Source of the DNA: an uncultured Naasia sp.
Lineage (GTDB): Bacteria > Actinomycetota > Actinomycetes > Actinomycetales > Microbacteriaceae
Assembly (NCBI GenBank): GCA_913778905.1
Contig: CAJYYA010000010.1
Coordinates: 372,001-436,000, forward strand
Length of the DNA: 64,000 nucleotides
Direction: 5' to 3'
In this document: in pieces, positions 36,706 through 46,193 of the stretch
How the letters are laid out: each line of letters starts with the position of its first letter
Position numbering within the stretch: position 1 is the stretch's first letter
Position numbers and translations under genes: made by a program
The notes under the pieces: generated by a model
Database searches by the model: none
Told to the model about the DNA's origin: nothing
What the model saw: the letters and a program-made list of their open reading frames with translations, nothing else

Positions 36706-38130
36706 TCAGGATGCGGGAGGGGCCGCCAGTTCCGCGAACGGTTCGAGACTCCTCTGCACGGCCGCCGCGACGCCGGTGTCGTCGAGTTGACCGAGCGCGG
36801 ACGCCTGATCCCCCGCCACCGTGCCGACGAGGATCGGGGCTCCCGTCGATGGTTCGAGGTTGAGCCAATCGGTGATCGGGAGGTCTGACCCGACCACCGC
36901 CCAGCGCTCGGCATCGGTCTTCCAGAACGCGGTGTCGAACCGCACCCACACGGTGTCCACGACGCCGACCCCCAGGTCGGCCACCGCCGTCCGATAGCCA
37001 AAGGGAAGAGCCGGCTGGAACGCGATCCCCTGCTCCTTGAGAACTCCGAGCGGCACGGTGACGACCACGCGGTCGACATTGAGCGATTCACCGGTGACGA
37101 GCCGGATGCTCACGCCGGAGTCGCTGTAGCTGATGGCGGTGACGGCGGTCGCGAGCCACACCTTGAGGTCGGCGAGGGCGGAACTAACGACGGTGGCGTA
37201 GCGCCCGGTGACCCGCTCGGCATCGGGCGCAGGGTTCTGCGCGGCGCCGTACCAGGAGGAGAGGGACGCCGCCGAGGCCCCCCGGGCGACGCCGACGCTG
37301 CGCCGCAGTTCCGTCTCGAGCCAATCCGCCGGTGTGGGCGGATCCCCGGCCGAGTCGAGATCGCCTGCTCCGGACCCGGTCAGGGCCGCCTCGAGCGAGG
37401 CGTCGCGCGACTGCTGCTGCGCCCAGGCGATCGCATCCGCGACCGCACGCTCGCCCCGATCGGAGAAGGCCGTCTCGGCGGGCGCCGAGGAGATGTAGCG
37501 GACGTCGGCCGCGATGGAGCGCCGGGATACGTCCAAGGCCGCGAGGCGATCCGAGATGGCCGACCCGTCGCGCGGCGCCCATCCCGACCCCAGCTCGACG
37601 GGCACGGGCCAGGCGTCCAGAGCACGGGTATCGACGCGGCCTCCGACACGGTCGCGAGCCTCGATGACGGTGACCTCGAGGCCGTAGTCGTTGAGTCTCG
37701 ACGCGGCAGCCGCCCCCGCGAAACCGGCCCCGATGACGGCGACGCGCTCGTTCTGGCCGGCTACCGACGCAACCTCGGCGGCCGCGCGGATGCCGGACTC
37801 CCAGGCGCCTTCGACGGTGCCGGGCGACTCGTCGCTCGTCGCCTCGCCCGCGAAATAGACCCGTGCGCCCAGCGGCTGCCGCAGGGTGGCGCGCAGCGCA
37901 GGCGACCCTCCGACCGCGATGAAGCTGTGCGATCCTCGCGCGAACTCGTCGGCTCCCCACGAACTGCGGAGTACCTCTGACGGTGTCGGAACGAGACTCG
38001 GCGGCAACGTCGCCGCAGTCCGGGTCGGGGAGGGTGCCGGCTCAGGTGTGGTCGGCGTGCATGCGGTCAGGACGAGTGTCGCGGCTCCGGTCGCGGCACC
38101 GACCAGGAAGTTGCGCCGTGAGAGTGCCAT
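36706..38130 (-). CDS. Exported flavin amine oxidase with circularly permuted domain order
   Basis: A 474-residue protein with a twin-arginine/lipoprotein signal (SRRNFLVG, lipobox LTAC with Cys24). The FAD-binding Rossmann motif VAVIGAGFAGAAAASRL (130-146) and EARDRVGGRVDT come only after a block (about 56-120: RSSWGADEFARGSHSF, VYFAGEATSDESPGTVEGAW). In ordinary flavin monoamine oxidases that block forms the C-terminal end of the FAD site. The protein stops soon after SLEPFAEL, just where that block would normally follow. All parts of the fold are present, so a permutation is likelier than a truncation. Substrate unknown. Confidence 0.83.
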   Translation of the reverse strand: MALSRRNFLVGAATGAATLVLTACTPTTPEPAPSPTRTAATLPPSLVPTPSEVLRSSWGADEFARGSHSFIAVGGSPALRATLRQPLGARVYFAGEATSDESPGTVEGAWESGIRAAAEVASVAGQNERVAVIGAGFAGAAAASRLNDYGLEVTVIEARDRVGGRVDTRALDAWPVPVELGSGWAPRDGSAISDRLAALDVSRRSIAADVRYISSAPAETAFSDRGERAVADAIAWAQQQSRDASLEAALTGSGAGDLDSAGDPPTPADWLETELRRSVGVARGASAASLSSWYGAAQNPAPDAERVTGRYATVVSSALADLKVWLATAVTAISYSDSGVSIRLVTGESLNVDRVVVTVPLGVLKEQGIAFQPALPFGYRTAVADLGVGVVDTVWVRFDTAFWKTDAERWAVVGSDLPITDWLNLEPSTGAPILVGTVAGDQASALGQLDDTGVAAAVQRSLEPFAELAAPPAS

Positions 38131-38194
38131 GCTGCCCACCACCCTATGCGGATCCGTCCGATGACGGGCTCGACGGCGCGCGCCCGGAGAACAA

Positions 38195-38232
38195 CGATGC
38201 CCACCTGCGCGAAGAACGCGCGGTGGGCATCG
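38195..38232 (-). terminator. Terminator of the cold-shock gene
   Basis: CGATGCCCACC (38195-38205) pairs with GGTGGGCATCG (38222-38232), with an inner GCGCG/CGCGC stem and an AAGAA loop. It lies about 40 bp past the cold-shock stop codon, and the minus strand continues TTGTTCTCC. Confidence 0.7.
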
Positions 38233-38270
38233 TGTCAAGCATCATCCGTCCGCACTGCGGACGGGGAGTC

Positions 38271-38474
38271 TCAGATGACGCGGATGTTGGCGGCCTGCGG
38301 GCCCTTGTTTCCGGGGGTCACCTCGAACTCGACGCGCTGGTTCTCCTCGAGCGAGCGGAAGCCGCTGGCCGCGATGGCGGAGTAGTGCGCGAACAGGTCG
38401 GGACCCTGGTCATCGGGAGCGATGAAGCCGAAGCCCTTTTCGGAGTTGAACCACTTGACGACGCCAGTAGGCAT
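38271..38474 (-). CDS. Cold-shock protein (CspA family)
   Basis: A 67-residue single cold-shock domain that binds single-stranded RNA/DNA. It opens [18 protein letters not shown] (RNP1 KGFGFI); RNP2 reads LFAHYSAI rather than the commoner VFVHFSAI. It is preceded by a long probable 5' UTR with a hairpin, as usual for csp mRNAs. Its upstream region is shared with the divergent FKBP gene. Confidence 0.95.
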   Translation of the reverse strand: MPTGVVKWFNSEKGFGFIAPDDQGPDLFAHYSAIAASGFRSLEENQRVEFEVTPGNKGPQAANIRVI

Positions 38475-38498
38475 ATCGATCTCTTTCGTTTCTTGTTG

Positions 38499-38521
38499 CG
38501 CCTCGTGAGTTCCACGAGGCG
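38499..38521 (-). promoter_or_regulatory. Hairpin in the probable 5' UTR of the cold-shock mRNA
   Basis: CGCCTCGTG (38499-38507) and CACGAGGCG (38513-38521) form a 9-bp perfect stem with a 5-nt loop, 25 bp upstream of the cold-shock start codon. Structured leaders regulate csp mRNAs in other bacteria; a regulatory role here is inferred. The remaining part of 38475-38715 is relatively AT-rich and should hold both divergent promoters. Confidence 0.45.
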
Positions 38522-38715
38522 GGTGTCACGCTGACTTCGCGTCCAAGAAACGCTGCCTTCGTCCACTCCCCCGGAGGAAGCGACCGGAACCGGCGCCTTC
38601 TAGATACACAACCCTCAACACAACTGCATAGGAAACGATACAGGCCAGCGGGCCGGACGGCCAGAGACTTCGCCTAAAGTGAGCGGGTTTGTTCATCTAT
38701 TCGGAAGTTGACCGC

Positions 38716-39696
38716 GTGCTCTCTCGCCCTCTCATCGCCATCGCCGCAGCCGCGACACTCGCCCTGAGCCTCGCCGCATGCTCGGGCGACGCCCCGGCTC
38801 CGACCGACACAACGGCCGCAGCGGACACGCAGACCGTCGTGGACGTCTGCGCGACCCCGTCCGGAGACGCCTCGAATTCCATCAAGGTGTCGGGCGACGC
38901 GGGTGCCGCTCCCACCGTGACATTCGACAAGGGCATCGCTCCGTCCGAGACGCAGCGCACGATCATCACCGAGGGCACCGGGGCGGAGCTCCCCTCCGGC
39001 GGGAGCGCCGAGGTGCACTACGCCATCTACAACGGCACCACCGGCGAGCTCATCGAGGCGTACGGTTTCGACGGAACGCAGAAGCCCGCCGTGTTCGCGG
39101 CCGACGTCACTCAGCTTCTCCCCGGTCTCGCGAAGACCATCGGTTGCCTGAAGGAGGGCACGCGTGTCGCGTCGGCCATTCCCGCCGCCGAGGCGTTCGG
39201 CGAGCAGGGCAATGAGCAGATCAAGGTCGGAGCGACCGACTCGATCGTGGCTGTCATCGACATCGTCTCGGTGATCCCGACGCGCGCCACCGGCGTCGAC
39301 CAGCCCGCGCCGGAGGGTCTGCCCACCGTCACGCTCGCGGACGACGGCGAGCCGAGCGTGACCATCCCCCAGACCGATGCGCCGACGGAATTCCAGCTCG
39401 GCGTCCTCAAGAAGGGCGACGGAGAGGTGGTCCCGGCCGGCGCGACCGTCACCGTGCAGTACTACGGCGTCAAGTGGAGCGACGGTCAGGTTTTCGACTC
39501 GAGCTGGCAGCGCGGCGCCCCCGCCTCGTTCTCTCTCAGCGCGGTGGTGCCCGGCTTCACGCAGGCCATCGAGGGCCAGACCGTCGGCTCCCAGGTCGTC
39601 GCGGTCCTGCCGCCGTCGGTCGCCTACGGCGGAACCGACAACGCGCTCGCGAACGAGACGCTCGTCTTCGTCATCGACATCCTCGCGGCCAACTGA
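38716..39696 (+). CDS. FKBP-type peptidyl-prolyl isomerase lipoprotein, two domains
   Basis: A 326-residue exported protein with a lipoprotein signal, SRPLIAIAAAATLALSLAAC, whose Cys would be lipidated. Two FKBP-like domains follow. The second is canonical (VTVQYYGVKWSDGQVFDSSW, VVPGFTQAIEGQTVGSQ, LPPSVAYGG), while the first is more divergent and may be inactive. It probably helps fold exported proteins. I take the GTG at 38716, which places the signal peptide at the N-terminus; a TTG at 38689 is the alternative. Confidence 0.88.
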   Translation: MLSRPLIAIAAAATLALSLAACSGDAPAPTDTTAAADTQTVVDVCATPSGDASNSIKVSGDAGAAPTVTFDKGIAPSETQRTIITEGTGAELPSGGSAEVHYAIYNGTTGELIEAYGFDGTQKPAVFAADVTQLLPGLAKTIGCLKEGTRVASAIPAAEAFGEQGNEQIKVGATDSIVAVIDIVSVIPTRATGVDQPAPEGLPTVTLADDGEPSVTIPQTDAPTEFQLGVLKKGDGEVVPAGATVTVQYYGVKWSDGQVFDSSWQRGAPASFSLSAVVPGFTQAIEGQTVGSQVVAVLPPSVAYGGTDNALANETLVFVIDILAAN

Positions 39697-39712
39697 CCCC
39701 TGATCCCGCCGA

Positions 39713-39752
39713 CAGCGGAAGCCGGTCGCCCTCGGGCGGCCGGCTTCTGCTG
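39713..39752. terminator. Bidirectional terminator between FKBP and YbaK genes
   Basis: CAGCGGAAGCCGG (39713-39725) pairs with CCGGCTTCTGCTG (39740-39752), and the inner CGCC/GGCG pairs extend the stem to a CTCG loop. It lies 17 bp after the FKBP stop and 36 bp from the convergent YbaK stop. Confidence 0.75.
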
Positions 39753-39787
39753 TTCGAGGGACGACGATGGCGCCCGCCCCCTCCCGA

Positions 39788-40282
39788 TCAGCGGCCGATG
39801 GCCGCCACGACCGCCGAGCAGACCGACACGAGATCGGCGGGGGCGATCTCGATCTCGAAACCACGCCGCCCGCCCGACACGAAGATGGTGGGGAACGTCA
39901 TCGCGGACTCGTCGAGAGCTGTCGGGAGGCGGGTCTTCTGACCCACCGGGCTGATGCCACCGGCGATGTAACCGGTTCTGCGCTCCGCCTCCCGCTGATC
40001 GGCGAGCTGCGCCTTCTTGCCGCGGAGCGCATCGGCGAGGGCCTTGAGGTCGAGTGAGCCGGAGGCGGGAACGACACCCACGGCCAGCTTCCCGTCGAGC
40101 GAGACGACGAGCGTCTTGAAGACTCGGGCGGGGTCGAGACCGAGCGCCTCCGCCGCTTCCGTCGCGTAACCGGCCGCCCGCGGGTCGTGTGTATAGGACA
40201 CCGTGGCGAAGGAGATGCCGGCGGCGGTCAACGCGGCGGTCGCGGGCGTCGCACCTTTCGCCGGGCCTGGGGATCGTGCCAT
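39788..40282 (-). CDS. ybaK: Cys-tRNA(Pro)/Cys-tRNA(Cys) deacylase YbaK
   Basis: A 164-residue YbaK/EbsC protein that hydrolyses mischarged Cys-tRNA(Pro). It has PARVFKTLVVSLDGKLAVGV, with the conserved catalytic-type Lys in FKTL, and TGYIAGGISPVGQKTRLP with the GGISP loop. The ATG at 40282 lies 6 nt after TAGCCT (40294-40289), a leaderless arrangement. Confidence 0.93.
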   Translation of the reverse strand: MARSPGPAKGATPATAALTAAGISFATVSYTHDPRAAGYATEAAEALGLDPARVFKTLVVSLDGKLAVGVVPASGSLDLKALADALRGKKAQLADQREAERRTGYIAGGISPVGQKTRLPTALDESAMTFPTIFVSGGRRGFEIEIAPADLVSVCSAVVAAIGR

Positions 40283-40308
40283 GACGCGAGGCTATCGCGA
40301 GGACGGAC

Positions 40309-42039
40309 TCACGCCTCGTCCACCATCAGCTCCTCGCGCACCTCGCGGCGAAGCACCTTGCCGAGCAGGGACTTCGGAAGGTCGTCGCGCAGGACTATGC
40401 GCTTCGGGACCTTGTAGCCCGCCAGCCGGGTGCGGCTGTACTCGCGGAGCGCGGCCTCATCGGCTCCCGCACCGTCCCGCAGGACGACCGCAGCGACGAC
40501 CATCTCACCGCCGTCCTCCCGCGGAAGTCCGACGACCGCAGCCGCCTCGACATCGGGGTGACTGAGAAGTGCCCCCTCCACCTCGGACGGCGAGACGTTG
40601 AAGCCGCCCGTGATGATGAGCTCCTTCCGGCGGTCGACGATCGTCACGAACCCGTCGTCGGCGACCGTCACGATGTCTCCGGTGCGCAGCCATCCTCCCG
40701 GAAGCAGCGTCTCGGCCGTCTCGCTCGGACGGCGCCAGTAGCCGCCGAACACCTGGGGTCCGCGCAGAAGCAACTCCCCCGGTCGGCCGCCGCCGACATC
40801 GATCGTCGGGTCGTCCGGGTCGACGACCCGGATCTCCGTGCTCGGAAACGGTACGCCGACGGTGCCCGGACGGCGGCTCGGGCCGATCGGGTTGCCGAGG
40901 GCGACGGGCGAGCTCTCGGTCATGCCGTACCCCTCGACCAGGAGCCCTCCGGTGGCCTCCTCCCAGCGGGACACGGTCGCGACCGGCAGGTTCATCGCGC
41001 CCGAGATGGCGAACCGCACGCTCGAGAGATCGACGCCGCGGGATGCGGCCGACCGGACGAGCTGGTCGTAAATGGGCGGAACGGCGGGCAGGAACGTCGG
41101 CGGCGACTTCTTGGCGGCGTCGAGCACCATCGACGCGTCGAAGCGGGGGAAGAGAACGAGGCGTGCGCCGATGCTCATGGCGAATGTGAGGCACAGCGTG
41201 AGTCCGTAGGCGTGGAAGAACGGGAGCACGCCGTAGAAGATCTCGGCCCCCTCCTCGAGTCCGGGCACCCAGGCACGCCCCTGCACGGCATTTGCGTGCA
41301 GGTTGCGATGGCTGAGGATGGCTCCCTTGGGCACCCCGGTCGTTCCGCTGGTGTACTGCAGAAGAGCCGTGTCCGAGGCGTCGGGATACGGGTGCTTGCG
41401 GCTGAGGCGTCGACCCTCGACGAGGTCCTTCCACTCGACGATTCCACGGGTGCGGGGACGGGCGGTCATCGCGGCCCGCGCCTCCCGGGCTTTCCTGACG
41501 GGGAGACGCAGGGCGAAACGCTTGCTGAACGGCAGGGCTTCCGAGATGTCGACGGCGACTATGCGGGCCGGTCGGACGTCCTTCGGGAACTCGGCGACGG
41601 TGTCGGCGATCTTGTCCCACACGATGGCGACCCGGGCTCCGTGATCCTCGAACTGATGGCGCAGCTCGCGGGCGGTGTAGAGCGGATTGTGCTCGACGAC
41701 GACGCCGCCGATGCGGAGCACGGCGTAGAACGCGATGACGTGCTGAGGGGCGTTGGGCAGGACCAGCGCGACCCGGTCACCGGCGGTCACACCCGCGCGG
41801 CGCAACCACTCGGCGGCACGCGCGATCAGGTCGCTCAACTCGGAATAGCGCGTCTCGGCGCCGAAGAACTCGAGCGCCACACGCCCATGGAAGCGCGAGG
41901 CCGCATCTTCCAGCATCTGAGGGAGCGAGGTCTGCGGGATCTCGATGCGGTCGGGTACCCCTGGCGCGTAGGCGGCCAGCCAGGGGCGGTCGGAGAGGGA
42001 CGGGGCGGAAGGCGTCTGGTGCGGCGTCTCGTCGGTCAC
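40309..42039 (-). CDS. Long-chain fatty acid--CoA ligase (AMP-forming)
   Basis: A 576-residue ANL-superfamily adenylate-forming enzyme with [11 protein letters not shown] (229-239), [10 protein letters not shown], the GWLRTGDI motif, and the C-terminal [13 protein letters not shown] with its catalytic lysine. Fatty acids are the probable substrates. It is distinct from the FadD15-like gene at 23084. The GTG at 42039 lies 6 nt after TACTGT (42051-42046), so the mRNA is probably leaderless. Confidence 0.92.
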   Translation of the reverse strand: MTDETPHQTPSAPSLSDRPWLAAYAPGVPDRIEIPQTSLPQMLEDAASRFHGRVALEFFGAETRYSELSDLIARAAEWLRRAGVTAGDRVALVLPNAPQHVIAFYAVLRIGGVVVEHNPLYTARELRHQFEDHGARVAIVWDKIADTVAEFPKDVRPARIVAVDISEALPFSKRFALRLPVRKAREARAAMTARPRTRGIVEWKDLVEGRRLSRKHPYPDASDTALLQYTSGTTGVPKGAILSHRNLHANAVQGRAWVPGLEEGAEIFYGVLPFFHAYGLTLCLTFAMSIGARLVLFPRFDASMVLDAAKKSPPTFLPAVPPIYDQLVRSAASRGVDLSSVRFAISGAMNLPVATVSRWEEATGGLLVEGYGMTESSPVALGNPIGPSRRPGTVGVPFPSTEIRVVDPDDPTIDVGGGRPGELLLRGPQVFGGYWRRPSETAETLLPGGWLRTGDIVTVADDGFVTIVDRRKELIITGGFNVSPSEVEGALLSHPDVEAAAVVGLPREDGGEMVVAAVVLRDGAGADEAALREYSRTRLAGYKVPKRIVLRDDLPKSLLGKVLRREVREELMVDEA

Positions 42040-42116
42040 TCGACGACAGTACAAAAGCCACCATGGGGTTGCCCGAGGCCCGGCCCGGCGTCCGGCGTCG
42101 GTCGTAGGATGCCGAC

Positions 42117-42401
42117 ATGGAGCTGGAGTTCGACCACGACACCGATGCCAAGCGCTACGTCGTCCGGAAGGACGGCGAGATGGTGAGCGCTCTCGACTAC
42201 GCGCTGAGCCCGACGGCGGTCTCGTTCACGCACACGTTCACTCCCCCGCCGCATCGCGGCCACGGGTACGCCGCCGACCTGGTCGCCTTCGCGGTCGACG
42301 ACGTCGAGAAGAACACCTCGCTGAGCATCCGACCGAGCTGCTGGTACGTCGGTCAGTGGTTCGACCGGCACCCCGAGCGGTCCGGCCTCCTCAACCGCTG
42401 A
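42117..42401 (+). CDS. Small GNAT-fold N-acetyltransferase (YjdJ/Gtn10-like)
   Basis: A 94-residue protein comprising little more than the acetyl-CoA-binding core: [16 protein letters not shown] gives the RGHGYA loop, and [13 protein letters not shown] lies near the end, as in the compact YidJ/YjdJ class. The substrate is unknown. The ATG lies 6 nt after TAGGAT (42105-42110), a leaderless arrangement. Confidence 0.85.
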   Translation: MELEFDHDTDAKRYVVRKDGEMVSALDYALSPTAVSFTHTFTPPPHRGHGYAADLVAFAVDDVEKNTSLSIRPSCWYVGQWFDRHPERSGLLNR

Positions 42402-42445
42402 CGGTCCACGACCGGAACGATCACCTACGACGACGGAAGCGACGA

Positions 42446-42886
42446 ATGCCTCTCACCGGAGAATACGAGCCGAGCACTTCCCCCTGGGCGCGTGAACAAG
42501 CCGAGATCTACGAGCGGACCGACGGGGCCGAGGGCAACGACATGCAGGGCCGTCCCGTCATCATCCTGACGTCGGTCGGCGCGAAGTCGGGCAAACTGCG
42601 GAAGACGGCTCTCATGAGGGTCGAGCATGACGGCGAGTATGCGGTGGTCGCCTCCAAGGGCGGAGCACCCGACAACCCGGCCTGGTACTACAACCTCATC
42701 GCCCAGCCGCACGTCGAACTGCAGGACCTAGCGGTCACACGCGACTACACCGCCCGGGTCGTCGAGGGCGAGGAGCGGGCGAAGTGGTGGGCTCGCGCAG
42801 TCGCGACCTGGCCGCAATACGACGACTACGTCACTCGGACCGACCGGGAGATCCCGGTGTTCGTGCTGACGCCGAAGAACGACTGA
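42446..42886 (+). CDS. Deazaflavin (F420)-dependent nitroreductase family protein
   Basis: A 146-residue DUF385/Ddn-family protein with [40 protein letters not shown] and the HVELQ strand, the family's cofactor-binding signature. Relatives use F420H2 to reduce quinones or nitro compounds; the cofactor here is inferred. The ATG at 42446 has GGAAG upstream. It stops 3 bp before the phosphatase gene, which should share its transcript. Confidence 0.9.
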   Translation: MPLTGEYEPSTSPWAREQAEIYERTDGAEGNDMQGRPVIILTSVGAKSGKLRKTALMRVEHDGEYAVVASKGGAPDNPAWYYNLIAQPHVELQDLAVTRDYTARVVEGEERAKWWARAVATWPQYDDYVTRTDREIPVFVLTPKND

Positions 42887-42889
42887 CGC

Positions 42890-43513
42890 GTGGAGTATTC
42901 ACCGCTCGCACTCACCGCTTCGACGAAACCGCACCTCGTCCTCGTCCGGCACGGCGAGACCGAGTGGAGCTCCACCGGACGCCATACCGGGCTGACCGAC
43001 ATCCCGCTCACGCCTCTGGGCGAGGAGCAGGCCCGTGGTGCCGGAAGCATCATCGCCGACTACGACTTCGGACTCGTGGTCTCGAGCCCGCTCAGCCGGG
43101 CGCTGCACACTGCGGCGCTCGCCGGTCATCCGGAGGCGACGCCGATGCCCGAGCTCGTCGAGTGGGACTACGGCGGGTTCGAAGGCCTCACGACACCGGA
43201 GATCCGCGAACGGACGGGCGATGAGTGGGTCGTCTGGCAGGGGGTACCCTCCGGAGAGACCCCGGGCGAGGATCTCGACGCCGTGCACGCTCGCGCGCGG
43301 AAGGCCCTCGACGCCCTGCTCCCCACGCTCGAGGCCGGCCGGGACGTCCTGGTCTTCTCCCACTCGCATTTCCTCCGCGTCCTCGCGTCCGTCTGGTTGG
43401 GGACCCCCGACGCCGGTTCGCGCCTCTTCCTCGGCACAGGTTCGGTCAGCGCTCTCGGTCGCGAGCACGGCACGCCCGTCGTCGCGGCGTGGAACATCGC
43501 ACCCCGAGCCTGA
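42890..43513 (+). CDS. Histidine phosphatase family protein (phosphoglycerate mutase-like)
   Basis: A 207-residue branch-1 histidine phosphatase with the catalytic motif LVLVRHGETEW near residue 19, SSPLSRALHT, WDYGGFEG and the second histidine in VFSHSHFLRVLA. The substrate cannot be predicted; the family includes phosphatases of sugar phosphates and acid phosphatases. The GTG at 42890 is 3 bp past the preceding stop, implying coupling. Confidence 0.88.
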   Translation: MEYSPLALTASTKPHLVLVRHGETEWSSTGRHTGLTDIPLTPLGEEQARGAGSIIADYDFGLVVSSPLSRALHTAALAGHPEATPMPELVEWDYGGFEGLTTPEIRERTGDEWVVWQGVPSGETPGEDLDAVHARARKALDALLPTLEAGRDVLVFSHSHFLRVLASVWLGTPDAGSRLFLGTGSVSALGREHGTPVVAAWNIAPRA

Positions 43514-43681
43514 CCCACCCGTCCCGGCATGATCTCCACGCTCGCGGCCGCACCTGCGTGCCGCATGTCGCTTGCATGGCAAGCACCGGAGAGTGCGCAC
43601 GGCATCCCCTGTGGATCGTCCAGGCTCCGGCGGTAGCGTCGAGATCGGCTCGTGTTCAGGGATTCAAGTGAGGAGCCATGC

Positions 43682-44266
43682 ATGTCTGACGACCCTCGGA
43701 CGAAGGTCGATCGGTATCGACTCGGATTGCCCGTCGAAGGCGACGAGACGCCCGATCCGGCAGATGGCGTTCCGGCGGCGCCCACCGCCGAGCAGCGAGC
43801 CGCCTTCGTGGAGGTGTCCATCCAGCAGGCCATGCGCCGCGGCGATTTCGACGACCTCCGCGGGCGAGGACAGCCGTTGCGGGAACTTGGCAGAGGCCAT
43901 GACCCCGACTGGTGGATCCGGCGCAAGATCGAGACCGAACGCCTCACCGGCCTCGGCCCGCCGGCTCTCACTCTGCGTGTCGAGGCGAAGGAACTGCACG
44001 AAGTCATCGACCGCCTGGGTTCCGAGCACGCGATCCGCGAACATCTCGACGACTTCAACCGCCGCGTCATCGAGGCGCGTAGACAGCTGCTCGGCGGACC
44101 TCCCGTGGTGACCGCCACGAGGGACATCGAAGAAGAACTCCGGCTCTGGCATCAACGACGCTCACAGCGCGACGAGCGGTTGCGCGCCGAACATGCCGCC
44201 GAGGAGGCACGCCTGTCGCTCATGACCCGGCGCGAGCGACGACGGTACCTTCGCGGAGGCAGTTGA
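43682..44266 (+). CDS. DUF1992 (DnaJ-family domain) protein
   Basis: A 194-residue, highly charged protein. The central part matches DUF1992: SIQQAMRRGDFDDLRGRGQP, then LGRGHDPDWWIRRKIE and a long helical C-terminus rich in Arg/Glu. The function is unknown; in other bacteria the domain is found with J-domain co-chaperones, but no J domain is present here. The ATG at 43682 has GAGGAG upstream. Confidence 0.85.
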   Translation: MSDDPRTKVDRYRLGLPVEGDETPDPADGVPAAPTAEQRAAFVEVSIQQAMRRGDFDDLRGRGQPLRELGRGHDPDWWIRRKIETERLTGLGPPALTLRVEAKELHEVIDRLGSEHAIREHLDDFNRRVIEARRQLLGGPPVVTATRDIEEELRLWHQRRSQRDERLRAEHAAEEARLSLMTRRERRRYLRGGS

Positions 44267-44282
44267 ACGCTCGCCTCCGGCC

Positions 44283-44843
44283 TCAAATCTGCCAGAAGTC
44301 GGGGTGGTAATCGCGGCTCTGCGGGCGCGGCGCCGCGGGGACGCCGACCAGTAGCGATCGCTCGGGCGCGTCCTGCAGAACGACCGCCCCCGCACCCACG
44401 ACGCTGTCCGCACCGATCACGAGCGGACCGAGGATGGTCGCGCCTGCTCCCACGACCACGCGATCACCCAGTGTCGGGTGTCGCTTGCCTTTCTCGGCAC
44501 TCGTGCCGCCCAGGGTCACACCGTGGTAGATCATCACGTCGTCTCCGACGTCCGCTGTCTCGCCGATCACGACTCCCATGCCGTGATCGATGAAGAATCG
44601 ACGGCCGATGGTCGCCCCGGGGTGGATCTCGACACCCGTGAGGAACCGAGCGAACTGCGCGAGCGCTCGCGCGGGAAGTCGGAGATTTCGACGCCACAGA
44701 CGGTGGGCCACGCGATGCGCCCACACCGCGTGCAGACCGGAATAGATCAGTCCCACTTCGAGCGAGCTGCGCGCCGCCGGATCCCGGCGGCGCGCCTCGG
44801 AGATGTCCTCACGGACTCCCAGCCCGCGACCTCTTCTGGTCAA
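44283..44843 (-). CDS. cysE: Serine O-acetyltransferase CysE
   Basis: Forms O-acetylserine from serine and acetyl-CoA, feeding the neighbouring CysK. The 186-residue protein has the left-handed beta-helix repeats ([55 protein letters not shown]) and the catalytic-His region DHGMGVV. The start is uncertain. The TTG at 44843 follows the cysK stop by 2 bp, whereas AAGAGG 7 nt upstream of a CTG at 44822 (giving [14 protein letters not shown]) suggests initiation there. Confidence 0.92.
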   Translation of the reverse strand: MTRRGRGLGVREDISEARRRDPAARSSLEVGLIYSGLHAVWAHRVAHRLWRRNLRLPARALAQFARFLTGVEIHPGATIGRRFFIDHGMGVVIGETADVGDDVMIYHGVTLGGTSAEKGKRHPTLGDRVVVGAGATILGPLVIGADSVVGAGAVVLQDAPERSLLVGVPAAPRPQSRDYHPDFWQI

Positions 44844-44845
44844 GC

Positions 44846-45781
<936 letters not shown>

Positions 45782-45911
45782 GAGGCGGCCCTGCCTTTCA
45801 TGCGGATGCTTGGGGTCCTCGTGAGGATACTGGGCGTCGTCTGCGCGAAGACGAATTGTGACGCACTCGTCAGAGGTGCCTCGACGCGGCCGCCCTCAGC
45901 CCGGGACGGAC

Positions 45912-46052
45912 TCAGAAGGGTTCGAGCACGGCCACCGAGCCGTGGGCGGTGCACGACAGTCCCATGGCGAGGTGCTGACCGCTGAAGACGGGCACGGCGC
46001 TCAACGCCTCGCCGCAGTCGGGGCAGTAGCTGGTGGCACCGTCGTCTTCCAT
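45912..46052 (-). CDS. 46-residue zinc-ribbon-like small protein
   Basis: A short protein starting MEDDGATSYCPDCGEALS, with a second half GQHLAMGLSCTAHGSVAVL. The CPDC pair and the later C-x2-H pair could coordinate one zinc ion. The start is the ATG at 46052, 6 nt after TACTTT (46064-46059) with no Shine-Dalgarno, matching the leaderless pattern of this window. A longer frame begins at 46115 but lacks start signals. No function can be assigned. Confidence 0.5.
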   Translation of the reverse strand: MEDDGATSYCPDCGEALSAVPVFSGQHLAMGLSCTAHGSVAVLEPF

Positions 46053-46193
46053 GACTTGAAAGTAGGAGGCCGAGGTTTCGTTCTGGTTGACGACAACCAG
46101 GGATGAACTGTGCACCGTCTCGCAGGAAGCTGAGAGCCCTGGCGGCGCCCTTGTTCTCGGGTGCCGACCAGGCTCTCTTCATAAGGTGGCCAG

